Origin: Piromyces finnis
Lineage: Eukaryota; Neocallimastigomycota; Neocallimastigomycetes; Neocallimastigales; Neocallimastigaceae
DNA: 64,000 bases
Direction of reading: 5' to 3'
Assembly (NCBI GenBank): GCA_002104945.1
Contig: MCFH01000022.1
Span: 372,001 to 436,000, forward strand
A program made the translations under genes and the position numbers. The notes below the pieces were generated by a model. It saw only the letters and a list, made by a program, of their open reading frames with translations. It was not told where the DNA came from and did not search any database. This document shows positions 14,601 through 26,267 of this stretch, piece after piece. Numbering within the stretch: position 1 is the stretch's first letter; the number at the start of each line of letters is the position of its first letter.

Positions 14601-14661
14601 TCATAAGTGGTTCCAAACTTCTAACCAAGCTACCTGTCCATTATGTAGAAGTCAATTTTAA
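7362..14661 (+). CDS. LTN1: Listerin, E3 ubiquitin ligase of ribosome quality control
   Basis: Eighteen exons encode 1751 residues: 7362-7411, 7568-7685, 7851-7973, 8055-8092, 8242-8398, 8685-8877, 8984-9136, 9242-9358, 9435-9577, 9683-9822, 9921-9999, 10084-10177, 10268-10449, 10556-10616, 10694-10995, 11112-11253, 11403-11880 and 11976-14661. The N-terminus (MGKKDRVKGNFKSSSS, then SRAAELLGGANFSS) matches the conserved listerin start; the middle is HEAT-like helices; the C-terminus is RWD-like followed by a C4HC3 RING (CTIC...CRTC...FHAACLHKW...CPLC) at about residues 1700-1750. By family knowledge listerin ubiquitinates nascent chains stalled on 60S subunits. The last exon carries half the protein. 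A (CAAA)n/(CA)n/poly-A block sits in intron 5. Identification is secure; small internal exons could be off by a few codons. Confidence 0.9.
8546..8620. repeat. Microsatellite (ACAA)n-(CA)n-poly(A) in a listerin intron
   Basis: Six or so CAAA units are followed by about eleven CA units and more than 20 A. It lies inside the intron before exon 8685-8877. A simple repeat with no evident role. Confidence 0.85.
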
Positions 14662-15044
14662 GTGTAATAAAGTAATGTTAAACAGATAAATCGCTAATAA
14701 CAGCAACAACGAAGCAAAAATATCAATATTAAAAAAAAAAAAACAAAAACTATATGAAAATAAATGTTAAGAAATGAAACAAAATAAAAAACAAAAACAA
14801 AAACAAAACGAAAACAAATATATACAATAAGAAAAACAAAAAAGCTAAACAAACATTTTTTTTTTTTGACATATAAATATATATATTTTTAAACCTTATA
14901 TTAGAATATTTTTATTATTATTTTTTAGCAAATAATATATATATATATATACTGAATAATTAGTTTTCTTTTATAATTTCATTTAAATTAATATTAATAT
15001 AATGTATAAAATGAAAAAATAAATAATTGATAATAAAAATAATA

Positions 15045-15078
<34 letters not shown>

Positions 15079-15278
15079 TGCATTATTAGTTTTTTATTTT
15101 ATTTTATTTTTTTATTACACAATTTTACTACTTTATTATAAGTTACTTAATTATTCTTTTATTATGTAGTCTATAAAATAATATAATTAAATTTATAATT
15201 TATGAATAAAAATTAAAAATAAATAACAATAAAAGTTATAAGAAAAAAAAATATATTAATATTTTATCCTCAAAATTC
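14662..15278. other. Convergent 3' intergenic region (LTN1 / PDAT)
   Basis: Holds the 3' ends of two convergent genes. It contains AAAACAAAAAC-type A-rich tracts (14735-14820), a poly-A run at 15045-15075 and several AATAAA-like hexamers on both strands. No open frame worth calling. Confidence 0.6.
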
Positions 15279-18200
15279 TTATAATTCATCCTTCATTTCT
15301 TCCTTTTTTTGTTCTTGTTCTTGTTCAATTTGTTCTTGCTCAATTTGTTCTTGTTGAATTTGTTCTTGTTCAATTTGTTCTTGTTCAATTTGTTCTTGTT
15401 GAATTTGTTCTTGTGGTTCTTGTGGTTCTTGTGGTTTTAAATTTGGTGCCGAAGATTCTTCAATATTCCTTTTTTTTGTTTCCTTTCTAATATTATTTTT
15501 GTAGCTTTCTTCAGCTTCTTTCATATTTCTGTTAATTTCTTTAACAATTTGAGGAAGATCAGATTGAACTCTTTGGCTAACTAAATGTTCATTACCTGAA
15601 ACAATAAACAAGATGTCCTTTAATAAATCATGATTACCTAAAATATCAACGTGATCAGCTGTTTCTGGTCCACCTCTTACCCACATTAAATAAGGATTAT
15701 GAGAATATTCTCTAGTGGTGACTTTCATCTGAGATGGATTATAACGTTTCATCTTCCAACCACCTTCGCACATATATCCTGATGAAACTACTGGTACAGT
15801 ACCATCCCCATTATCAAACTGAATACCATTTTCAATCTTTCTATTTGGATCGTTTTTGGATTGATCAAGATAATAACCAAGATGTTCATTAATCTTTGGT
15901 GAACTATCGAAATCTTCACTGTTTGGGGAAACAGTTTGAGATCCAGCATTTTTAGAGTATGGATCGTGAACATAATAATATTTTCTTTCAGTTGGTTTAT
16001 TGATACCATATAAACAATAAATATTCATATCTGGTGCTTCTGGTAATGAAACTTCTAATGGATTATTCCATTTTGTTTCATCATTTTTATTCTTTTCAAT
16101 TTCTTCTTCAGTAAATGCAATATCATGACTATAAGTGTTCTTTAAGAAGTTTTTATAGTTTGAATCACTAACTTCATTTAAAAATGGAATGACATCACTA
16201 CCATATATTGAAGTAATATTACCATCATTAGAGTTTCTATCCTTTTCTTGAATAGTTAAAATTCCGTATGGTCCATTTTTTTCAAAATTTTCTTCGTCTT
16301 GATCTGGTGCTTTTTCATTTTTTCTACCCCAAATAATATCACCACCTTTTGGAATCATACTACTAATACTACCATAATTTTTAAAAATAGTAACACGTTC
16401 TTTCATAGATAATAATTTTTCAAGGACATAGGATAAGAATGTACCAAGTTGGGCTGTATCTTTAGTTTCACCACTAACAAGTGCACTACAAGCTTTAGGT
16501 ACACCAAGTGCTGTACCAGCAACATCAATAAAGGTTTTAATATGATTATTGACCCAATCTTTTCCAGCATTACCACCTAATTATCAAAATATTAATGATT
16601 ATATTTATTTTTATTTAATTTATTTTTCGTTGATAAATTTATTTTTTCTTGAATACTTATTTAATATAACTACCTTCTGGTGATTGAACCCAACTTAAGA
16701 AATAGAAGAAAACATTAAATCCCATACTGTGAGCAATAATAACAACCTTTTCTTTCTTTAATTTAACTGTTTTTTCAATAGACATTTTTAAATCTGTGAA
16801 GAAACCATCACGAACTTCAAGATTTTTTGGACTTAATCTCCAATCATAGGATGAGAAAATGACTATATAATAAATAAATAAAATTTATGAGAATTTGTAT
16901 TTATTTTGAAAAGTATTTATAAAATCATTTATATTTTAAGATATAAATAAAACTTACTATTATTACTATCGTATCCAATAGTTCCTAAGTTGGTAATAAC
17001 TTTACCCCATACCCAGTAACCTGGGAATAAATAATCAGCAGAAGTTAAACCTATTTAATTTTTAATATGTTAATTGTCATGTACTATTTTACTCATTTAT
17101 AATTTTCTCAATTATATTAGTTTACCTGGTGAAGCTCTTAATTTATAACCTGGTGGATCAAGACCAGTTTCTGGATCTAACATCATATGTTCGAGCCAAC
17201 ATTTACGATCTAATAAGATAGCTTTTGGCATATTTAATGTACCCCACATACGTTTTCTAACTACATATCATTGTTTTGTGAAAATAATATAAAAAAAAAA
17301 ATTTAAATTATTAGTTTTATTTTTTATATAGAATTTTATTTTACTAAATCATTATTTTATTAATTACAGTATGTTTCTGAGCATTTGCTTGAATCATTAT
17401 TTGGATCCATCCATGTCTATTTCATTATTTATTTTATTTCAATATTATAAAAATTAATACGGGAATGATTGATATAAACTACTTTTTTTTTTTTTTTTTT
17501 ATTAAATGTATACTTACTTCTAAACCACATGAAGTAATTCCCGGTATAATAAATATAGGATATTTAGCTGTCAAATTGTAGGTTTTAACTAAATCTCTTC
17601 CTGGGAGAAAATTATCATCTTCAACAAAGTTTTCCCCGACGATTTTTTGCATATTTGAAACAAAATCGGAGGATAAGTAGTCAAATCCAATATCATTTAT
17701 AACTAATTATTAAATTATATTATAATAGAAATTTTTGTTTAAAATATTAGTACTTATAATATTTTCAAATTAATTTGATATAATGATAGTTTTCTATGCT
17801 ATTCTTTTTTCTATCTTTAACTTATTTTTTATTTCAATATTTTTATTAATATTTTGTAATACTAATATATTATTTTAGTTTTTTACTAACCATTTTTTAA
17901 TATTGATGGCATATTTTTATATTCGTCCATTTTTTTTGTGGCTAAGTAAATAGTTAAAGCACCAATTACCATACCTAAAATGAAGTAAACTCTTCTAAAA
18001 GCAAAAATACTTTTAGGAACTTGAGGGCGATGTTTTCTGTGATAACGGTGTAAGCGTGAAGATTTTCTGGCGTTTGTAGTTTGCGTAGGCTTTTTATTGG
18101 TATCAATATTTTCTTTAGATGTTGAGGAGGCTATAGAATGATTTTCAGTTTCACTATCCGAATAAAATGAATTTGGATATGAATCTGTTAAATCTGAATA

Positions 18201-18377
18201 GTTTGAGGCATTAGAAGAATATCCATCACTAATATAATCATCGTTTAAATTTGGTACACTTAAAAAGATTTTTTGAGATTCAGGTAAAGGTGGCTTAGCA
18301 CCCATTGGACTATTTTTATTCTTCTTTTGAATATTTTTGTTTATTAGTAATCTTTTTCTTAAATTATCTTGTGGCAT
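15279..18377 (-). CDS. LRO1: Phospholipid:diacylglycerol acyltransferase (Lro1/PDAT), C-terminal KDEL
   Basis: Seven exons (18377-17891, 17702-17518, 17416-17368, 17260-17126, 17050-16958, 16862-16674, 16576-15279) give 811 residues. Function by family: acyl transfer from a phospholipid to diacylglycerol, making triacylglycerol in the ER. A Ser-rich cytosolic N-terminus is followed by one membrane span at about residues 128-146 (FILGMVIGALTIYLA), then the LCAT-fold domain. Landmarks are RKRMWGTLNMPKA, LDPETGLDPPGYKLRA, YDWRLSP, nucleophile Ser in AHSMG (about residue 362), SGETKDTAQLG, ERVTIFKNYGSISSMIPKGG, GDGTVPVVSSG (acid) and ADHVDILGNHDL (His). The tail has tandem EQIQQEQIEQEQ-like repeats and ends EEMKDEL, a canonical luminal retrieval signal. 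Convergent with LTN1. Family call is very secure; the KDEL on a membrane enzyme is unusual. Confidence 0.93.
15306..15430 (-). repeat. Gln/Glu tandem repeat in the PDAT C-terminal tail
   Basis: On the + strand TTCTTGTTCAATTTG-type units repeat about eight times, ending in three copies of TTCTTGTGG. In the protein they read as EQIQQ/EQIEQ units preceded by QEPQEPQEP. They sit between the catalytic domain and the terminal KDEL, so they look like a variable spacer. Confidence 0.85.
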
Positions 18378-18725
18378 TTTTATTTATTAAATTATATTAC
18401 TAATTAATAACTTAATTACAAACATTTATTGACTGTAAATAAAAAGAAATATATTATAAATTGTACTTTTAAATATAAAGATAGTAAGAGTAATATTAGT
18501 ATATTATTTTCTATTATTTACTATAATATTATAATAATTTTTAAAGGTAAGAAAGAAAACAATAATATATTTGTTTAATGTTTTATTATATATAATTTTT
18601 ATATAATAAATTATTATTACTGAAAAATTGTATGTTTTTTTTTTTTTAAAATGATTTTGTTTTCATATTTTTTTTTTTTAGTTTTGATATTATATCGAAA
18701 ACTATTTTTTTTTTTAATAATTTGC

Positions 18726-18764
<39 letters not shown>

Positions 18765-19500
18765 TTTATGAGTTTTATTATAGCGAAATAAATGAATTAT
18801 ATCAAATATTTGAATTAAAAAAACTACTTATTTTATTTTTAAAAAAGGTATTATTATTAATTATTTTTTATTTTACTTTATTTTCTTTTTATAATTATAT
18901 TTATATTTCTTTTAAATAATAAATAAAAATGATTAGAATGTTATAAGCTTTTCTAATTTCTTTTAATTCTTTATTTATTTAAAAGTTTATTTTTTTTTAT
19001 TTATTTTATTATTTTCTTTTGTTATTTTCTTTTTCAATTTTATGTTTTATCTTTTTCTTATTTAAAATGTTTTTTTTTTTTTTTTTTATTTATTTATTAT
19101 AATTGACTAATTTTATTTTGAATCTTTTTTCTTTCTTTTTTTTTTTTTTATTTTTTTATGGTAATGTTTTTGAAAATATTAAATATTTTTTATTATTTAT
19201 GAATATATATATTATATATTATTTTTATTACTTTTATTAATTTTTGTGCTATCCAAGAAATAAAAAAGTAAATCAATTAAATATTAAAAGTTTAAAAAAA
19301 AAATTAATTAAAATAAAATTAAAAAAAAAAAATTAATGCTTAAATATAATAATAAGCAAAGGGTATAAAATTTGCATAATTGTTTAATTATATATATAAA
19401 TATATAAATAGCAAAAAAAAATATAAGAATATTTTAGAAATTTTATTTTAGTCTTTTAATATTAAAATTTATAAAGAATGTGAAAAAAATAAAAACAAAT

Positions 19501-19586
19501 TTAAGAGACATTTAATACAGCTTCTACCACTTTATGATCATCATTTTTAAGCTTTTTAATAGCATGATAATAATTAAAGAATTTTT
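19501..19586 (-). pseudogene. UBA-like C-terminal exon fragment
   Basis: The minus strand reads FFNYYHAIKKLKNDDHKVVE followed by AVLNVS and a stop. The pattern (A-I-K-K-L-K-x-x-D-x-K-V-V-E-A-V-L) resembles the third helix of UBA domains such as the NAC-alpha or HYPK C-terminus. No upstream exons were found within 1.5 kb, so it is probably a relic. The similarity is from recall and weak. Confidence 0.2.
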
Positions 19587-20940
19587 TATTATAAAAATAG
19601 AATATTAATCATACACTATTGGAAATAAATATAGATTATTTAAATTTAAATATAATATATAAATATATTATACTATTTAATTTAATCTTTACAATAAAAA
19701 TAATATATTATATAATATATTGCTAAAAGAAGTCTCAAATTCTAAAAGTAAAAATTATCATATGAAATTGAAATATAATTTTAATTAATCAAATTATAGA
19801 ATCTTAGAAGTGTATACAAATGTATACAAAACATGCATATTCATACGTTGTGGATCATGTTACATATATATATATCGTTAGTTTTAATATAATTGTAATT
19901 TTTTAAAGAACTCCCAATAATTTAGTAAATTTTGAAGATAGTCTACTATTATATATATATAAATAGTTTGTACGTGAAAGAAAGTAATATTAAAAATATA
20001 TAAAAAATAATTTGAAGTTTTTAATATAATAATAAAAGAGACATATTAAACTAATTATAAGTTCCTTTTTTTTTATTATTTAAAAAAAGATATAAATATT
20101 CAAATTTTGATAATTCTTATTGAATTGATTAAATTAAAATAATATGGATGATACATATCAGTTATAAGAGAAATTGATAAAATATTCTATAAAGATATAA
20201 ACTTATTTATACTATTATTATTTATATTATTATACTTTTATATGTTCTTTGTTATCATTTATCCTATAACAAATAGTATCACTTTTTTTTTTGTTCTTAA
20301 TTTTATTATTATATGTTGAATAGAGAATAATGTTAAGGAATAATTTAATTATGATTTAATTAATAAATATCATCATGTTAGTGAATAATTTATTTTGTTT
20401 TAGTTGATGGCTAGTAGTATTATAAAACTTTTTAAGTTTTTTATATAAAATATATTCTTTGAATTAATATAAAAATTTAATAAAAATTTTAGATTTTAAT
20501 TATTTAAAGAAACGAGTTATTAAATCTTTTTAACCATTATTCATTTTTATTTTTTTTTTAATATATATTTTATTTTAAAGATGTGAAATGAAATGTTAGA
20601 CTTCTGATTATTATATATATATTTATTTTTTTTTAATCAAATATTTTTAAATATTTAGTTATACATTTTATAAAAATTAAGATAAATAAGAAAAAAAATT
20701 GTAATGATTTATTAACACGCATTTCTTTTTTTTTTTAAATAAAAAAATACTATTATTTTTCTTTATTTAGCATAATTGTATTAATCAATAAAGGAATAAC
20801 AAAAGTTAAAAATTCTGAATTTAATAATGCGCATAATAAAAAAAAATAAGTGCATTATTTGCTTATAATTATGGTAAATAAATAATGAAATTAAAACTAA
20901 AAATATGATTATAGTTTTTTTCATTACTAATTTGTATTAT

Positions 20941-22660
20941 AATATAGGTGAATATGAATTTTCTAATGCTCCTTTTAAAAACATTTTTTATTCAGGTGGT
21001 ATGTTAATACTAATATATTAAGAATAAATAATATATGATTATTTATATTAAGTATACATATATTCACTCTAATATATTTGATTACTTTTTTTTTTTTTTT
21101 TTAAATTTAGAATTTTTTAGAAGTATTGATAACACAGTAAACTTGAGTAATATAACAGTAAGATTATTATTTATTATAATCTATATTATAATAATTATTA
21201 ATATATTAAAAGAATATTTTAATAATATATTATCATAGTATATATTCTATCTTTTTATATCAGATTGAAAATTACAACTCATGTTTAAAAAATGATTTAG
21301 AATGTTTTCAGGAACAAAAAGAATATATTAATGATCCGGAAACGGTGATAATAAGAGCTTATTTGATATTGATAATATAACTCTAAATAATATATATTTT
21401 AGTAAGTTTTTTTTATGTTAATATTTATTAAGATAATTACACTAACTCAATTATAACTAATTTTTTTTATTGGCTAAATAATAATTATTATATATACTTA
21501 TTATTACTATTATTTATGATGTATTTATTTTTTCTATAGATACATTATTTATTTATGGGTATAATAATAATAAAAATAATTAATTTGATATTTTTTTATA
21601 TATTTTAAAATTATTAATATAGGAAGTTATGCTAATGAAAGTATAGCATATATAGAAATAAATATATCTGAATGCAATAGCTCATATATATCAAGATAAA
21701 GATAATATTAATTTAAATCATGACAAAAACTTTTTTTCTATAAATAAGCAAAAATAATGAAATGATATTTTCATAATATAATTTCATACACTTAAAAATA
21801 TAAATGTAAATTTTTAAGGTATAAGCCACAATGCAATTTATCATGCAATACTGGTATGTGTTAATGATAATATTTGTGATTGTTCAATACTAAATTTAAA
21901 GGAAAATTCTGTGATGAGATGAACATTTTACATTAAAAAGAATAATATATTTGGATATTATTATGTTAATTACTTCAATAACATTAATAATACTATCAAC
22001 TATTCTTATTATGGAAATATTATTATTTAAATGTTATCATTAAAGCAGGTAATTATATACTTAGCAAACAATATTTTAAAAATTTTATTGAAAAACGATT
22101 TAATTAAAATAATTATAATTTTAAATATCATATTTAAATATTTGTTAGGAAGTATATATTTCATGTAAACTTCCAAAGTCAGAATTCTTAAAGTTTGTAG
22201 TGATAGCTGTTGATAAAAATAAATTAAAATTAAAATTATATATATTTTAACTAATAGTTATTAGCCATTCAATAAATGTAATACTTGTTATTACTAGTTC
22301 AATATTAGCATATTTTTAATGCTAAAAAACAATACAAAAAGGTAAAAAAAAAAAAAATTAAGTTTAAGATAAAATTATAATATTTAATAATCTAATACTT
22401 TTTTTTTTTTTTATTTTCCTACAAATAAGTCATTAGCTGTACCTATATATATATTTTTATTATTTGAAATATTAATAATGATAATTGATAAACAAAAAGA
22501 TCTATCCTTATTATTTAAAGATTTTATTGAATGTATCAGACTAAATATTTCAATAATAACTTTATTGTACTGTTTATATATTGATAAATTTATAATTTTA
22601 TATTTTAGAAATCAAACAGAAAAAAAAAATCCATGAGGCAAATTAATAAAGTTGTGCTAA
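20941..22660 (+). pseudogene. Decayed gene: secreted/EGF-like ectodomain plus hydrophobic (membrane) segments
   Basis: Exon-like pieces bounded by plausible splice sites run in one direction but are broken by stops and frameshifts: GEYEFSNAPFKNIFYSGG (20949), EFFRSIDNTVNLSNIT (21111), IENYNSCLKNDLECFQEQKE (21267), GSYANESIAYIEINISECNS (21623). At 21823-21935 the reading frames joined across two shifts show Cys spacing C-x3-C-x4-C-x5-C-x-C, then GKFC, an EGF-like pattern. After it come hydrophobic stretches (SINVILVITSSILAYF near 22270; SLAVPIYIFLLFEILMMIID at 22429; IITLLYCLYIDKFIILYF near 22555), consistent with a multi-span receptor. Large families with EGF-like modules before seven-span regions exist in anaerobic fungi (from memory). 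Which family this belonged to is uncertain; that it is broken is clear. Confidence 0.45.
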
Positions 22661-23049
22661 TTTAATTAAAGATAGTTTAACATTTTTTTTTAAATATTGA
22701 AAGATTAATAATGAGCATATAATAATGAACATAATAAAGATTTATGAATAATAATTTTTAAACCATATAAATATCATGTGATGCATAAAAATATGTGAGT
22801 ACATACAAATAATTAGTAATAGAATCCTCATATTTTTATTACATTTTATTTAGAAATAAGGTTTTTAGTTTAAGAAAATACAGAAATTTATTATTTATTA
22901 ATAATTAAAACTTTTCATCTATAATATAATAATACTATATATAAAGTTTTAACTATAATCTATTAAATTAATTGGTATAAACTTGATTAAGTTAAATTAA
23001 AATTTAATACTTCTTAATATAAGTATAATGTGTTTAAATAGTTTTGGTG

Positions 23050-23181
23050 TTTTCCAACATGAATTTAGGTAGAAAGTTTATCGTGGCTGGATAAATTCTA
23101 TAAAGCTTAACAAGGTTTCCTTTTGTTGTACTACTACTGAACTCTTATTGACTTTTACCACTAATAACATAGATTTTTAGT
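23050..23181 (+). pseudogene. Exon-like relic, family unknown
   Basis: One frame reads VFQHEFR, a stop, then KVYRGWINSIKLNKVSFCC and continues to a TAG at about 23179. Base composition is richer than the flanks. It looks like degraded coding DNA, perhaps part of a transposon or a duplicated gene. I do not recognise the family. Confidence 0.15.
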
Positions 23182-26039
23182 GCTTAAATTAATTTTGGTA
23201 AAATAGACAAATGATTAAAGATAATAATACGTATTTTTTATAATTTTAATTATAATTTTTCCCCACCCCACCTCATGTAACTTTTAAAATTAATGTAGAT
23301 AATGTTGATTCTTTATTATAGTAAGATATTTTTTAAATGTTAAAATAGAATAATATAACTATATATGCAATATTCATTCTCTTGTTGTTTAAACAATAGA
23401 TTTTTTTATTATTAAAATAAAGTTTTTAAACTCTTTTTGTTTTTCATTTCGTATGCATTTCATTAACAATTGAAAGTATGTTTGTTCTTTAATAAAATTT
23501 AAAGTTTTTATTTATAAAAATTTGTTAAGTTTAACAATAAATTAGAAAATAAGGTTTTTAAATTTATTTTACATATTTCTGTATATTTTTGATTTTCGTA
23601 TTGAGACATTTTTACAATAATTACATTGCAATTTTCTTATAAAATAAGCCTGGTTTAAGATATTGAAAAATTCACAAGTATTAATTATGCTTATATACAC
23701 AATCAAAATATCTATATAGTTATAGAAATAGTAAAGAAATAGAGTATAATTATTATCATTTTAATAACTAACACTTTTTTATATAAATATCGTGGATAAT
23801 TTATGACTGTATATTCTAAATATTAATTTATACTTAAGATACTATTCTTATGACATTAATAAATAATACAATAGTAAATCCTTAAAAATAGTATAAAATA
23901 TATTAAATTTAATAGACTCTATATAAGAAAATAGTTAATATATTTTATTATATATTAATAATATATAATCTATATTAAATAAGTTATAAAAAATTGTATA
24001 TTATGAAAATGAAAATAGCTTTATACTTTTTATAATATCAATTTTAAACGGCTTTAATATTATTTTTTAAATATATTTCATTATTTCGTATTTGACTATT
24101 TGATTTCATATCAAATTGTTTAAATAAAGTATAATGATATTAAAATAATATTTAAAATATAACTTGAAATATTATTTTTTGATATTTAACAATTTAATAA
24201 GAAGCATCTTAGTTTTACTAATATAGATTTTTAATAAATTTTTTAAAGAAATGTTTATTATATTTATTTAATATATAAATTAATATAAATAGGAATAAGG
24301 ATAATATAATACTTTATATGAATGAAAATTTTTATTATAAACATAATATATATATTTATTAATTGTTAAAAGAATGCGTGTAACGATGACGTTGCCATTT
24401 TTCATTCATAAATTCGTGTAACATTATTTATTTTTCCAAATTCCATAGCCAATTATAAATAATAATAACGTGCCAATCATATTCATATATTATAAACCAA
24501 TAGTATTAAATTTTTATAAATTATTGAGTATGTATGTGATTTTATGGAGATTTCAATAGTGCTGAACTATTTAAATTTCCTTAATATTTACTATTATAAT
24601 AAAATAAAATAGTAAATATATATTTAACCAAATTGTTGTTAAATTTTATATACCTTTTTTAAATAATGATGACTTATTATTATTACTGGAGTTTATTAAA
24701 TTTCTTTTAAATACTATTAAATGTTGTAAAATAAGCAAATTAACCTTATTAATTATACAAAACCATTTTTAATTAACCTTAATCAATAATAAATTTTATT
24801 ATTACTTGAATTTTACTATTATTTAAATTTTTATAATCCGTTTTTATAAAAAATTAGTGTAATAAATAATATATTTCAATATATTTCAATAATATCATCC
24901 ATTTTATATTCTATAAATGTTAATAAATTTAAATATATTTTTTTTTCACTATTATATATTATTATTTATTCTTTAAATTAAAAGATATGTATAATATTAA
25001 TAAATATATAATAATAAATAAATAATATATAATATATATATTGTAAAAATGAATTATTTAGATAAATCAATTATTTTATGTTTTAAAATTTTATTCAAAC
25101 TGATAGTAAAAAAACTTTATTATTATTTGTAATTTGTATAACATTATAATATAACTCTAATAATTATCAATAGTGACGAATTTACATCATTTAAATAAAT
25201 TAAATTATTAATATATGTATTAGTCATATAAAATAAATATTTATATATATTACCCTTTTTAATAATATGAAAAAAAATTCTATAAAAAATTAAAAGTCCT
25301 TTTTATATTTTTCTTTTTTTTTTTTTAAACCTTTCAGTTTAATTTTAAATAGTCAAACTTGAATGATTAAATGAGAAAAAGATAATTTTTTCTTATTAAA
25401 TTAATGTTCATTAAGCTTTACGCAAAGTTATAATAACTTATCACAAACGATATTAAAAAATAATCATATACACATAAATTTATTTTTTTTTAAAAACATA
25501 TTATTAAAATTAAAAAATAGAAAAAGATATATTAATATATCTTAAAAAAAAAAAAAAAAAAAAAAAATTGAGAATATAATAGATTGTTTTTTTTATTATT
25601 TGTTCATTAAATAACGGATCTATAAATTAAACAAAATAATTGTATAAATATCTTTATTATTTTTTTTTGTAAAATATAAAACATCACATTGAAAAATAAT
25701 TTTGTTTAAATTTTTTATTGATCAAACGTTAAAATATTAAAATAACAATTGAAAATATATTAATGTCAATATATTAAAATCTTAAAAAGAAGGAAATAAT
25801 AAGTTTTTTTAAATACTTTCTTTTACAAAAAAATTAATTATAAAAGAAAATATAAAATATTATAATTTTTCATTTGAACATAAGACATTCGTTATTAAAA
25901 ACAATATATTTTCTAAAAAGAAAATCATAAGTTAATTTTCATAATCAATTATTATGAAATTATTTTAAACCAGTTTAATTTATAAAAATTATGATTTTTT
26001 TTGATTCCTATTAATTTTTTCAAAACTATATAAAAGAAT

Positions 26040-26267
26040 TGAATAAATTCAATATTCTCGCGCAATTTTAATTATTCACATTCGCAATCGCAATCGCTTA
26101 TTAAACTCATTAAAATCTCACGCTTTCGCATAGTATAATTTTATACTTTTGTTATTTACGCAACAATTTTTATATAAAATATAAAGAAAACGAAATAATT
26201 ATTTTTTTTCAAATTTCAAAAAGTAAAATAAAATAAATATTAAATCAATTATTTTAAAATTAAAGAA
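26040..26267 (+). promoter_or_regulatory. CpG-bearing promoter / 5' UTR of the zinc-finger gene
   Basis: In an AT desert this stretch has TTCTCGCGCAATTTT (26055), two tandem TCGCAA units at 26082-26093, and CTCACGCTTTCGC (26116), followed by an A-rich leader (26160-26267) up to the ATG. The concentration of CpG and the pyrimidine-rich stretches suggest a core promoter and transcription start area. No TATA element was singled out because A/T runs are everywhere. Confidence 0.45.

Larger units (their letters stand above)
18378..26267. other. 7.9-kb gene-poor region
   Basis: No intact gene found. The first 2.5 kb is near-pure A/T with an ATT microsatellite (18725-18760) and long T runs. It contains a UBA-like C-terminal fragment (19501-19586), a multiply broken receptor-like pseudogene (20941-22660), a decayed exon-like stretch (about 23050-23180), a poly-A tract (25543-25566) and, at the right end, the GC-richer promoter of the zinc-finger gene. 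Elsewhere nothing above AT background was recognised. Confidence 0.6.

Noticed and set aside
18722-18919. Poly-Leu open frame in the gene desert
   Set aside because: Derived from an ATT microsatellite and flanking A/T DNA.
24374-24422. Direct repeat CGTGTAAC around GATGACGTTGCCA, possible CRE-like enhancer
   Set aside because: It is 1.9 kb from the nearest start codon, and two 8-mers are not enough evidence in this background.
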